A DNA stretch of 21,176 nt from Segatella salivae DSM 15606 (GTDB lineage Bacteria > Bacteroidota > Bacteroidia > Bacteroidales > Bacteroidaceae). Under the pieces are notes generated by a model. The model did not search any database and was not told where the DNA came from. It worked only from the letters and a program-made list of their open reading frames with translations. This document shows, piece after piece, positions 7,780 through 15,254 of the stretch (within the stretch, counting starts at the first letter, position 1; every line of letters begins with the position of its first letter). The translations under genes and the position numbers were made by a program. The DNA lies in the NCBI RefSeq assembly GCF_000185845.1, contig NZ_GL629647.1, forward strand, positions 1,925,478 through 1,946,653. Direction: 5' to 3'.

Positions 7780-8062
7780 AGATACTTGTTTTTTGGGTTT
7801 GTACTTTATTGTTTGCTTTTCCGCTGTCCGTAAACGCATGGGGTTCTTAGGGGTGCAACCCATAAGCGGAGATTGCAAAGAGAGGGTCACTCTTTGCTCT
7901 GGGTTCTCAGGGGAGAAACGCCCTGAGTGGGTCATTAGGGTAAAACCCTAATCCCCTCGGGAGAGCCCACAACTACGTAAGCGGAGCGTGTAGTTATAGT
8001 GGGCTATATCAATGGCAAGCCATTGTCTGCAAACTCCAGCCTACGGCTTCCGCTCTCCTCCG
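7780..8062. other. Candidate origin of transfer (oriT)
   Basis: A non-coding stretch between the primase stop and the relaxase start, with four stem-loops: GCAAAGA/TCTTTGC (7875-7897), CTCAGGG/CCCTGAG (7906-7927), ATTAGGGT-AAA-ACCCTAAT (7934-7952) and GCCCACAACTAC/GTAGTTATAGTGGGC (7965-8004, bulged). Hairpin clusters immediately upstream of mob are usual for MobV oriT sites. The nick site cannot be placed from sequence alone. Confidence 0.5.
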
Positions 8063-9178
8063 TCAGGGAGGTTTTTCATCATCGTTGCCGATTGGAGATG
8101 CACCGACCAGCACAAGGTCTAAATCGTCTATCAGTTTTTGCAGGACGGGATTCTTCTCTATCATCCGCTGGAGGATTCTCTCAGCCTCGACCAAGTGGTT
8201 GGCTGTACTCATCACCTTGCCCTCCCGTATCTGAAAGATAATCCAATCGGCTATGTCGATATGGGCTTCTTTTTGTTTCGGGGTGGCATTCCTTTCGATG
8301 ATGTCCGAAACCACCACCTTACAAAAGTACATGCTCTCGGCTCGCTGTTTCCACTCGGCATAAGCATCGGCATCGGGAAAGAGAAGCACGGTTCGCCCTG
8401 ACAGTACACGGAGTTTCTCTTCTCTCATCTGACTCTTACCACCCGTAGCCAGCCATACATAATCGGGGAAGATAGCAGAACCGATAACGGCACTCTTCTC
8501 GGATTCCACCAAGACCACCACCTTGTCGGGATGCGTTTTCAACAAGTGTTCCCCGAAAAGGCATTGGGATAGTTGCCAATCCTCTGCCAACACACGCTGC
8601 TTTTTCAATATGCTGTGTATCCAGTTCACTGCCGATGTCTGTCCTCCCTTGATACGGTGTCCGTCTTCGGGATTGTACTGCATCACCTTTCCCGTGCGTA
8701 CCTTGCCCGTCCTGTCTATCTGCCAAAAGATAACAGAGCCGTCACGGGTAGCCCCCAAACGGTATTCCTCCAACAACCGCTTCAACACCTCTTTCGCCTT
8801 GTCGCCATAGTAGGAAGTAAGGAGTGTGAAGAGGAAACGGAAGAAATTGCTACGCTCGCTTTGCGACTTCTCCACATAGTGAGGGGGAATATAGCCGATG
8901 GCTGTCGGCTTACTTTGCTGCTTCACTTTCTTCTGCTCTGCTCTTTGCCTGTCAAAAGAGAAATCATTGGTAGTTCTGTGTTCAGGATGCTCTTGAAAAT
9001 ACTCTTTCGGAGTGTAGTGATACCCACAACCGCTTTCGTGGTTACATCTGCCGACCGATGGATGCAACGGCACATTATTTTCGTCCACGTAATAGACGAA
9101 AGAATGCCTGTCTCCGCATTTGGGGCAGGTATGCCGTGTTGCCGTTCCTTTATACTTCTGTAATGAATAATTGCCCAT
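8063..9178 (-). CDS. Zinc-finger/Toprim primase-like protein
   Basis: 371 aa, probably involved in initiating replication of the excised or transferred element. The N-terminus has a CHC2-like zinc site: C18-P-K-C21, then C45 and C51 in GRCNHESGCGYHY. The C-terminal half has Toprim-like motifs: VVLVESEKSA (Glu225, Lys228) followed by VLLFPDADAY (Asp269, Asp271), the acidic pair expected to bind metal. This two-part layout matches DUF6371/primase-like proteins common on Bacteroidetes mobile elements. It starts 3 bp after the stop of the ATPase gene, so the two are translated from one operon. Toprim catalysis is inferred from motifs only. Confidence 0.75.
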   Translation of the reverse strand: MGNYSLQKYKGTATRHTCPKCGDRHSFVYYVDENNVPLHPSVGRCNHESGCGYHYTPKEYFQEHPEHRTTNDFSFDRQRAEQKKVKQQSKPTAIGYIPPHYVEKSQSERSNFFRFLFTLLTSYYGDKAKEVLKRLLEEYRLGATRDGSVIFWQIDRTGKVRTGKVMQYNPEDGHRIKGGQTSAVNWIHSILKKQRVLAEDWQLSQCLFGEHLLKTHPDKVVVLVESEKSAVIGSAIFPDYVWLATGGKSQMREEKLRVLSGRTVLLFPDADAYAEWKQRAESMYFCKVVVSDIIERNATPKQKEAHIDIADWIIFQIREGKVMSTANHLVEAERILQRMIEKNPVLQKLIDDLDLVLVGASPIGNDDEKPP

Positions 9179-9181
9179 AGC

Positions 9182-10279
9182 TTAGTCCGTTTTTGATGGT
9201 TGATTGTCGGCTGTCCCATCCTGTCCCATTGTCCCACACTCTAAGGGTTGGGACAGTGGGACACCTGCGTTTTTACTCTCTTTGCTGCGCTGGATGATAC
9301 GGTTTACGGTGGACTTGCCACAATTCACCTGTGAGGCTATCTCCCTGACGGACTTGCCCGATTGGGAGAGTTGCAGAATTTGGCAATCCCTTTGGCTTGA
9401 TTCATTGTCGCCCAATTTTTTCAAGTGTTCCTTTTCCGTGGAATAGCCCCTGAACACGAACTGCAAGAAAGCATCCACCTTGTCAATCTCGTAAACGATT
9501 ACATTATCCGCATCATGAGAGAACGTGCCATAGCGCACTTTAAGCTGCTTCACATAGCGAAGCCCTCCGTCTTGGGCACTTTTTCCAATGGTGAACACGC
9601 TGTCAAAGAAATTGTAGAGCCGTTTGCTTCCGGCAAGGTCGTTGGATGTGATGGGACAATCCAAAGAGCGTTTGGGCGTATGTGCCAGGACAAGGATAGA
9701 GAGCGCATATCTCTTTTTGAGATTGTTCAGCTGAATCATCAGCCGTCCTGCGGCATCGCCTTTCTCCATGGCGCAACACAGGTAGGTAAGATTGTCAATG
9801 ATGAAAATCTTGCAGTCGGTCTGCACAGCCATCTGTTCAATGCCGCCTATGATAGCTTCCTCAAAGTTGGCATCCAAAAGCTGGTTGCAGTCAATAGACA
9901 CCCGATAGATTTTGTCGGGAAAGGTGTAGAGCTCTCCATGCTCGTTGGTATAGCGGAGCTGGAACTGCTTTTCGGACAGTTCAAAGTCCAGATACAGCAC
10001 ATTGTCGGTTCGGGCGATGCGGTCGGCTATCTGCACGGCAAGGATGGACTTGCCCACGTTGGAATCGGCAAACAAGCAGGAGAGTTCCCCCTCGTACCAA
10101 AAGCTGTCCCACAGCGCACGGGGCGTAGGCAATAACGATGCTTCAAGAATGGTTTGGTTTGCCGTCTTGATATTCATCATGCCTACACTGTCGGGCATAC
10201 CGTTATGCGCTTGGGATGCTTTTGTGAGGTCGCCACGTATCAGGTTGATATAGTTCTTATCCTCTTCCATATCATTCAC
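9182..10279 (-). CDS. RecA-like AAA ATPase (RepA/DnaB-type), with C-terminal HTH
   Basis: 365 aa. Walker A is ADSNVGKSI (residues 71-79, Lys77), then LYLDFELSEKQF (about 95-106), and Walker B is KIFIIDNLTY (Asp162). This is the AAA_25/RepA type of hexameric ATPase that usually works with a primase, which is exactly its neighbour. The C-terminus (about 298-337) reads as a helix-turn-helix of the resolvase/KorB-like kind (GKSVREIASQVNCGKSTVNR), giving a way to bind DNA at an origin. The start overlaps the stop of the upstream HTH gene by 4 bp (ATGA), indicating translational coupling. A second ATG three codons in is an alternative start. Role in element replication is inferred. Confidence 0.75.
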   Translation of the reverse strand: MNDMEEDKNYINLIRGDLTKASQAHNGMPDSVGMMNIKTANQTILEASLLPTPRALWDSFWYEGELSCLFADSNVGKSILAVQIADRIARTDNVLYLDFELSEKQFQLRYTNEHGELYTFPDKIYRVSIDCNQLLDANFEEAIIGGIEQMAVQTDCKIFIIDNLTYLCCAMEKGDAAGRLMIQLNNLKKRYALSILVLAHTPKRSLDCPITSNDLAGSKRLYNFFDSVFTIGKSAQDGGLRYVKQLKVRYGTFSHDADNVIVYEIDKVDAFLQFVFRGYSTEKEHLKKLGDNESSQRDCQILQLSQSGKSVREIASQVNCGKSTVNRIIQRSKESKNAGVPLSQPLECGTMGQDGTADNQPSKTD

Positions 10280-10650
10280 CAGTTACGTGGGTTGGGCTTG
10301 CGACGGTGGGAAGAGGATAAGGACTTGTTCAGTTCCTCGTCTGACAACGGTATGGGATTCTTTCGGGCGGTTTCCAGCCACTTGTCCAGTTCGTCACGGT
10401 AAAGGCAATAGCGTTTGCCGGGCTTGGTGGCAGGGATTGTCCCTTCTGACAGTTTCATGTAGAGCGTACCCTTAGGGATACCTAAATACTCTGCTGCCTC
10501 GTCCACAGACATGGGCACGTGGGTGTCCACCGTTTTGGCATTGTTCACACTGCGCTGCTCGGCGAGCAGGCTTTTCAGGCTCATCACTTCGTCTCGAAGC
10601 TGAGCGACAACCTCGGGGAGGTCGTTGAAGGTAAGAATTGATTTTTCCAT
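10276..10650 (-). CDS. Excisionase-like MerR/HTH_17 DNA-binding protein
   Basis: 124 aa from MEKSILTF at 10650; an in-frame ATG at 10719 would place the start inside the upstream regulatory repeat and is less likely. Residues about 49-95 contain the excisionase-type winged helix: MSVDEAAEYLGIPKGTLY, then GTIPATKPGKRYCLYRDELDKWL. A short heptad-like stretch precedes it (VVAQLRDEVMSLKSLL). Such proteins either assist excision by the neighbouring integrase or regulate the operon they head. It leads the HTH-ATPase-primase operon and carries a 70 bp upstream repeat shared with the integrase gene. Confidence 0.75.
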   Translation of the reverse strand: MEKSILTFNDLPEVVAQLRDEVMSLKSLLAEQRSVNNAKTVDTHVPMSVDEAAEYLGIPKGTLYMKLSEGTIPATKPGKRYCLYRDELDKWLETARKNPIPLSDEELNKSLSSSHRRKPNPRNW

Positions 10651-10681
10651 TCGCGTACTCGTCTCTTTTGTAAGACTTGGC

Positions 10682-10752
10682 GCAAAGGACTGAAATGATA
10701 TATCCGTGAATATCTCCACGACACGTCATTGCAAAATAATTCCCGAATAATT
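10682..10752 (-). promoter_or_regulatory. Shared regulatory repeat, copy 1 (HTH-ATPase-primase operon)
   Basis: About 70 bp closely matching 13131-13200. The conserved core is ATATCCGTGAATAYCTCCACG with a CGTG-N8-CACG inverted site (10705-10720), flanked by GCAAAGGA at the gene-proximal end and AAATAATT at the far end. It lies 32-102 bp upstream of the HTH start. On the coding strand the proximal end reads CCTTTG, a partial -7 box. Confidence 0.7.
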
Positions 10753-10790
10753 AAGCCCAGCCATAAATGACGGGTAAAATTACTCGGGAA
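10740..10790. terminator. Inverted repeat downstream of the two-TM protein gene
   Basis: TTCCCGAATAATT (10740-10752) pairs with AATTACTCGGGAA (10778-10790), with one mismatch and a 25 nt loop. It lies 60 bp past the stop of the membrane-protein gene and overlaps the far end of the regulatory repeat. It could be a terminator, or an operator. Confidence 0.45.
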
Positions 10791-10849
10791 ACGATGTAAA
10801 ACAGGCGGTTATGAGTTACCGGATGGTTGTCGTTGGTGTCGTGATTATC

Positions 10850-11707
10850 CTAATTCCGCACATAATCCTCGGGATAGTGGAAATCAAGTTTGCCGTTTTC
10901 GGGTTCATCAATGGGAATTTCCGTCTTTAACGGCTCTACCTTGAAATTCTTGATGGTTGATAAGTCTGTATCAGCAAACGATTTCGGGAAAAGGGCTTTG
11001 ATGAACTTGGCACGGTTATCCCCATTGTAGTATCTCTTGTACAGGAAACGCTCAGAGATATTCCATACGAAGTGACGGAGTGGAATGTTGTTGATGTCTT
11101 TGGTAAACGGTCTTTGTATGGGCTTCGGGGTATAAGTGTTAAGATTCATCCATTTGTCCACCTCAGTACAGATGTGGTTCACGGTTTCTTGGTCGGCAAT
11201 GCGAGGCAGGTAATAATGGCAATACTCCATGACCATGCGGATGCGCTCTTCCTTTTCCCGTTGCTCTCTGCTTGCGTAATTGGCACGGTTCTTTTCGTGA
11301 AGATCCGGGGCGATAGTAAGCTCTATCGGTTGTGTTTGGATAAGTGTCTCTTCTTTTGTCGGGGATGATTCGGGTACAGGCTCAGGGACTGATGTAGGTC
11401 CAGGCACAGATGTGGCTTCTTCAAGTGTATTTTGTGACAGTTCTTCCTGCACCTCTATGGCTTCGGCAATCGTTTCTTTCTTGCCGAACTTGATTTTGTA
11501 GATTTCGTATGTATCAAAGATAAGTGTCTGAAAGGAGAGATAGAGCAACCATCCCAACAGGTTACAGCATACGAATACTATCCACCTGACAAAGTTGTCT
11601 TGGTTGAAGCTGTCCGCTATTACCAGCGTGGCAATGGAAGATATTAGGACGATGGCGAAGCCGACAAAGCCCAAGATGATGTATTTGTCCTTGATTGATG
11701 ATTCCAT
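10850..11707 (-). CDS. Two-TM membrane protein of unknown function
   Basis: Not recognised. 285 aa from MESSIKDKY at 11707; an in-frame ATG at 11770 adds 21 residues that lie before the likely translation signals. Two adjacent hydrophobic helices (residues about 9-31 and 42-64) form a membrane hairpin with almost no loop. They are followed by a charged segment, a Pro/Ser/Glu linker (about 95-125, with VPGPTSVPEPVPESSP) and a soluble C-terminal domain of about 150 residues rich in aromatic and charged residues. The orientation suggests a cytoplasmic C-terminal domain, but this is not proven. It is encoded between the integrase and the excisionase-like gene, apparently as its own transcript. 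Conserved cargo or an element maintenance function are both possible. Confidence 0.6.
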   Translation of the reverse strand: MESSIKDKYIILGFVGFAIVLISSIATLVIADSFNQDNFVRWIVFVCCNLLGWLLYLSFQTLIFDTYEIYKIKFGKKETIAEAIEVQEELSQNTLEEATSVPGPTSVPEPVPESSPTKEETLIQTQPIELTIAPDLHEKNRANYASREQREKEERIRMVMEYCHYYLPRIADQETVNHICTEVDKWMNLNTYTPKPIQRPFTKDINNIPLRHFVWNISERFLYKRYYNGDNRAKFIKALFPKSFADTDLSTIKNFKVEPLKTEIPIDEPENGKLDFHYPEDYVRN

Positions 11708-11884
11708 ATTTCGTTGAGAGATTGAATGTTCCTGTATTATTTTGTGCAAAGTTAATGCTATTTTTCCCAATTACTGCCCGTTATTTGCGGTTAGAACGGT
11801 CTTTTTCAATGTATTTCACGAAATGTCATCATATCATACTCTGTTTCATACTCTGAGGGGCTTATAAATGGTGGCATCAAGCCA

Positions 11885-11931
11885 AAAACATAGAGGGGCG
11901 ATTATAGCCTTGTAGCCATAACCGCCCCTCT
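11885..11931 (-). terminator. Terminator of the integrase gene
   Basis: AGAGGGGCGATTAT (11892-11905) pairs with ATAACCGCCCCTCT (11918-11931), with one mismatch and a 12 nt loop. On the minus strand it is followed by a short T-run (TGTTTTTGG). It starts 24 bp after the integrase stop. Confidence 0.8.
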
Positions 11932-11954
11932 GAATACCTGTCAATGTGAGACAT

Positions 11955-13073
11955 TTATGCCTCCTTGCGCTTCAAGGTTATCTTGTCCACCACCTGACAC
12001 ATCTGCTGCGCTGCTATCTTGGAATAGATTTGTGTGGTGGTAATGTTCTTATGTCCGAGATAGGCTTGGATGACAGCCATGTCCGTTCCCATTTCCACGT
12101 GCAGGCTTCCGAAGCTGTGGCGGGTACAGTGAAAGGTGATTTTCTTGGTTATCCCTGCTGCCGTGAGCCACCGTTGGAGTGGTCCTTGCAGCATCTTGTC
12201 CTTGAAATCCTCAAAGATAAGTCCCTCGCCCCGTTCTCCCAGCAGTCCATAGGCTTCATCACTGATGGGGTTATGCACTATTTCTTTGGTTTTCTGCATA
12301 CGGGTGGTAACGAACATCCTGCCGTTGGTGTATGGTTGTATCTGCTGCCACGTGAGCTGTCTGATGTCGCTCTTTCTCAGTCCCGTAAGACAGGCGAAAA
12401 GAAAAGCTTTTTTCAAGACCTCCTCCTCACAGGGTGTTTCGGCAAGCCGTATCAGTTCCTCTTGGCTCAAATGCTCCCTGATGGTGGGAATGCACTCGAT
12501 GCGGTCTAAGAAGCCGTTTGGGTTCTCCTTTATCTTCCTGTCACGGTAGGCGGTGTGCAGCACGGCACGGAAAGTTGACCAATAGCCTGCTGCGGAGTTG
12601 ATGTGCAGCTTTTGGTTGGTGTGGATGGATTGGGGTGCATCAAGCAGGTATTCCATGAACTTGCGGCACAAATCCACATCCACCTCCTCAAAGGTGCATT
12701 TGCCGTTCACGAACCGCTGGAAATGCTTGTATACGTGCTGCCACTTGATATTCTTGCGGTCAGCCAGTCCTTTGAAATAGGCAAGGAAATCGCCCTTCAT
12801 CTTGGTCTTGTCAAAAAAGCCGTTGTTTTCATTGAAAATGGCTTCGTAGCGCTGGTTGCGCAGGATGACCGCTTTCTTCATCATGCGTGCGTTGAAGTCC
12901 CGTTCCTGCTGGTTTGCAGGTTTGGCGAAGATGTAAATTCCTAAGGCTTCACGTGTAATCACTCTCATGGTGACATTGTCACGGTAGCCGGGATAGTAGT
13001 CAAGGCATAGTGAATACTGTGTCCCGTTCTTAATCTTGCGCTTACGCAAGGTAACTGTTTTGCATTTACTCAT
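11955..13073 (-). CDS. int: Tyrosine recombinase (integrase)
   Basis: 372 aa site-specific recombinase expected to integrate and excise the element. The N-terminal part (about 1-110) is the arm-binding type found in Bacteroidetes integrases, followed by a SAM-like core-binding domain (about 95-195). The catalytic set is complete: Arg233 in LTGLRKSDI, Lys261 in the beta-hairpin, His315-x-x-Arg318 in FHCTRHSFG, His341 in LGHKN and nucleophile Tyr350 in QIYSKI. Length and layout match the NBU/Tn4555-like branch rather than phage lambda. It has a strong terminator and its upstream region carries the repeat shared with the excisionase-like operon. The symbol int is generic. Target specificity cannot be read from the protein. 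Confidence 0.93.
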   Translation of the reverse strand: MSKCKTVTLRKRKIKNGTQYSLCLDYYPGYRDNVTMRVITREALGIYIFAKPANQQERDFNARMMKKAVILRNQRYEAIFNENNGFFDKTKMKGDFLAYFKGLADRKNIKWQHVYKHFQRFVNGKCTFEEVDVDLCRKFMEYLLDAPQSIHTNQKLHINSAAGYWSTFRAVLHTAYRDRKIKENPNGFLDRIECIPTIREHLSQEELIRLAETPCEEEVLKKAFLFACLTGLRKSDIRQLTWQQIQPYTNGRMFVTTRMQKTKEIVHNPISDEAYGLLGERGEGLIFEDFKDKMLQGPLQRWLTAAGITKKITFHCTRHSFGSLHVEMGTDMAVIQAYLGHKNITTTQIYSKIAAQQMCQVVDKITLKRKEA

Positions 13074-13130
13074 AATAATTATGTTTTAATTGGTTGTATA
13101 CATTTTGGAGTTGTATCCATGTTTCCGATG

Positions 13131-13200
13131 GCAAAGGAACAACGTGAAATATCCGTGAATACCTCCACGATACATCATTTTGAAATAATTTTCGATAATC
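13131..13200 (-). promoter_or_regulatory. Shared regulatory repeat, copy 2 (integrase gene)
   Basis: The same block as 10682-10752, here 58-127 bp upstream of the integrase start and ending 15 bp before the stop codon of the multi-HTH gene. The CGTG-N8-CACG site is at 13154-13169. The GCAAAGGA end is again nearest the gene, so both copies have the same orientation relative to their genes. Confidence 0.7.
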
Positions 13201-13214
13201 CCGATTTTTCACGG

Positions 13215-14150
13215 TTATTTGTTCCTTTCAGCCATGACACGCTCCACATCTGAGCGCAAAAGCAGGTTTTTCACACCCACCTTTATCTTTTCGATGTGCT
13301 TCACCTTGACGATATGGCAGATGTTGGCTGACGAAAGACCATAGATTTGCTGCACCTGCTCAACGGTATAGTAGCGTTCATCGTTCACAAGGTCAGTTCT
13401 GCGGAGTTCGTTCAAATGTGATTTGGAGTAATAGGTACGCCCGTACTCTCTTTTAGTGGGTATCTTATGGCGATAGGTGTAGGCACGGAGTGCGGTCGGC
13501 TTCATGCCGAACAGTTCCTCCACCTCCTCGGTCAGTAGCCAGTCGGTAATTTCGCTAATATCAACTGCCACACCGAAAAACTCGTCAATATGCTTCTTGC
13601 TGTAATAGTTCTTTCCTGCGATACGGCAGATGGGGATATGGTTACGCTTGGCGGAAGTGTAAAGCCATGACTGCTTTACCTTAAAAAGGGACATCACCTC
13701 CTCGCCCGAATAGAAGTCCAACACTTCTTCGCTTTCCTTTTCCCTTTTTTCTCTTTTGGCAGGTAAGGAAGATGAAGATGATTTCCTTGGTGTGGAGGTG
13801 TTGCCGGGCAGGATGCGGTGATAGGGATTGCCCTCCAACATCTGCTCGATGTCGGCTCTGCGGATGAATGCCATGCGGTTGCTGATGCGTGAGGCTTTCA
13901 GCTTGCCGATGGCTACAAGTTTGTAAATGTACTGTCGGGAACAGCCCATGAGGATGGCTGCTTTGGAAAAGGTGAGATACTCCTGATGCTGTATCTCCAT
14001 CAAGGGTTGGGCGACTTTGAAGAGGTTGTTCTTCTGCATCACTCTGGCTCGTTTGGCTTCTGCCTGACAAGCCTCACTGCAATATCTTTGCATACCGCTT
14101 CGGGTTACAAAGGACTTGCCGCAAAAACTGCATTTTCTGGTTGCTTTCAT
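13215..14150 (-). CDS. Zinc-finger protein with four tandem HTH modules
   Basis: 311 aa DNA-binding protein. The N-terminus is a small zinc finger (C7-x2-C10-x13-C24-x3-C28). Four MerR/excisionase-like modules follow, at about residues 58-105, 148-192, 206-250 and 260-306. Each begins with a Y/W-L-T or YYTVE-like turn, has a GxSRQYIYKL-type recognition helix, and closes with a wing plus acidic helix (FIRRADIEQML, YYSKKHIDEFF, YYSKSHLNELR, LLLRSDVERVM). A Ser/Lys-rich linker (about 118-145) separates module 1 from modules 2-4. It lies upstream of int in the same direction, where Tn4555 carries its targeting gene tnpA; equivalence is a guess. A role in assembling the recombination complex or choosing the target is plausible. 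Confidence 0.7.
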   Translation of the reverse strand: MKATRKCSFCGKSFVTRSGMQRYCSEACQAEAKRARVMQKNNLFKVAQPLMEIQHQEYLTFSKAAILMGCSRQYIYKLVAIGKLKASRISNRMAFIRRADIEQMLEGNPYHRILPGNTSTPRKSSSSSLPAKREKREKESEEVLDFYSGEEVMSLFKVKQSWLYTSAKRNHIPICRIAGKNYYSKKHIDEFFGVAVDISEITDWLLTEEVEELFGMKPTALRAYTYRHKIPTKREYGRTYYSKSHLNELRRTDLVNDERYYTVEQVQQIYGLSSANICHIVKVKHIEKIKVGVKNLLLRSDVERVMAERNK

Positions 14151-14201
14151 ACCGTTTTATCGTTTAATGGTTCATTTCTTCAATCCTATATCTCTGAAAT
14201 G

Positions 14202-14333
14202 GTAAACGGATGTGAACGGAAGTCAACCATTGTCGCTTTTCTACACAGTGTGACTGTTTCCGCATATCGGGGCGGTTATTGTCGCTTGTCGTAAACGGTT
14301 GTAAACCCTTGTCAACTGTCTGCACGGTGTGAC
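14202..14333. repeat. Direct repeats near the right end of the element
   Basis: Two related blocks: 14202-14254 and 14291-14333. Both contain GTAAACGGnTGTnAAC, then GTCAAC, then CACnGTGTGAC; the first has a 10 nt insert before the last part. ATTGTCGCTT occurs at 14229 and 14279, and its inverse AAGCGACAAT-like form occurs at about 14399. Clustered short repeats near an element end are what integrase arm-type or accessory-protein binding sites look like. Confidence 0.6.
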
Positions 14334-14492
14334 AAAAAACAAGCCCCGCAAATTCTCCACGTCAGAAATACGTCTCAAAAATATGTGGAAATTTGGGAAG
14401 CGACAAATGGCAACCGAAAAGTGTTAAATTTTAGAATATGCTGGTAATTAAAGATTTACACTCGGATATTTCTGATTAGTTTTGGTTGTTCT

Positions 14493-14693
14493 ATGGTTAT
14501 AAATACAATTGTCGACGAATATCGCGAGGCGGTGAGACAATGCATGTTGTCTGCAACGAAGGATAATGGTGAATTGCAGCTTACAGAAAAAGAAGTTAAC
14601 GCGCGGTTGGCCTCATTTTCAGATGACGATTTAGCCTTTGGGATGCCTTTTAACACACCCGAAGAAACGGCAAATATGCTACTTGCAGAATAG
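14493..14693 (+). CDS. Small hypothetical protein
   Basis: 66 aa, acidic, and mostly helical by composition; not recognised by family. It opens MVINTIVDEYREAVRQC and has the turn ELQLTEKEVNARLASFSDDDLAFGMPF followed by TPEETANMLL. The regular alternation of hydrophobic and charged residues, clean start and no low-complexity content argue for a real gene. It lies just outside the presumed right end of the element and is probably host DNA. A weak imperfect hairpin (AATCGG...CCGATT, about 14749-14774) lies downstream. Confidence 0.5.
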   Translation: MVINTIVDEYREAVRQCMLSATKDNGELQLTEKEVNARLASFSDDDLAFGMPFNTPEETANMLLAE

Positions 14694-15182
14694 AACGCAG
14701 ACACTTTTGCGCGCTATTACAAACAGAACCTTCTATAAAATGAAAAAATCGGAGTTGATTTCTCACCCCGATTGTCATTGGTGGGCCGACTTTCGACACC
14801 ACCTTTCTTGTCATTACAAACAACCTTTAACCTAAATTCAATAACTAAAAACCTAAAACTTTAAATAGATTATCCCTTAAAACAATCTTACTTTCACCTT
14901 TGACTAATCCTACTTTCAAATCGTTTTTCCTGAACACTAATCCTTTTCCTTTCGTTAGCTAAACCTATTTCGTTTCTTAAAATAAATCTTGCTTACCTAA
15001 AAACCTATTGTTGTTTGTTGGCGCGAAAGTATAAATTATTTCAAAAACAGATTGTAACGATATGACTTTTCAATAAAAATCTTCGCGAATTTTTGATATA
15101 AATCAATCTTCTTTTCATAGAAAGAAGTTTCTAACTTTCAGCCATAGACGAGTTGATAAGATGCTTTTCTCATCACCATTAT
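14694..15182. other. AT-rich intergenic stretch
   Basis: About 490 bp between the small gene and the beta-galactosidase promoter. It is AT-rich, with many CCTAAA/CCTTT-like short runs, and has no credible coding frame. Apart from the weak hairpin near 14749-14774 I see nothing in it. Confidence 0.5.
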
Positions 15183-15213
15183 TTGCAGGGTATGTTTTTT
15201 TTACGTATCTTTG
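15183..15213 (+). promoter_or_regulatory. Promoter of the beta-galactosidase gene
   Basis: TTG at 15183-15185, a 20 nt spacer, and TATCTTTG at 15206-15213, a full Bacteroidetes-type promoter. It lies 41 nt before the start at 15255 and rules out the upstream in-frame ATG at 15153, which would precede the promoter. Confidence 0.7.
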
Positions 15214-15254
15214 TGCACATAACCAAATACCTAAGAACTTCAAACCATAAAGAT

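Larger units (their letters stand above)
4760..14450. mobile_element. Tn4555-like mobilizable element carrying cfxA (ends approximate)
   Basis: Contains, left to right: cfxA, a MobV-type relaxase, a candidate oriT, a primase-like gene, a RecA-like ATPase gene, an excisionase-like HTH gene, a two-TM protein gene, a tyrosine integrase and a multi-HTH zinc-finger protein. Linkage of cfxA to a mob gene and a tyrosine integrase is the known arrangement in the Bacteroides mobilizable transposon Tn4555. No type IV secretion, coupling-protein or tra genes are present, so it would be mobilised in trans. The genes from 6376 to 14150 look more GC-rich than both cfxA and the host genes, pointing to mosaic origin. 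The left limit is placed where Abi homology stops; the right limit is placed between the direct repeats at 14202-14333 and the small gene at 14493. Neither end is proven. Confidence 0.75.

Noticed and set aside
7779..7935. Longer relaxase start at 7935
   Set aside because: The additional 52 codons cross strong hairpins and lack family resemblance; MATKSSIHIKPCN at 7779 is the natural relaxase N-terminus.
9425..10135. 236-codon plus-strand frame
   Set aside because: It lies entirely antisense to the RecA-like ATPase gene, whose Walker motifs are clear. It is a long shadow of GC-rich coding DNA.
14150..14493. tRNA gene or tRNA fragment as the attachment site
   Set aside because: I looked for a cloverleaf and for a T-arm/CCA-like tRNA 3' end near both element boundaries and found none.
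4700..14500. Target-site direct repeat at the two ends of the element
   Set aside because: I compared 4700-4860 with 14150-14500 and saw no convincing shared word longer than a few bases, so no att duplication is claimed.
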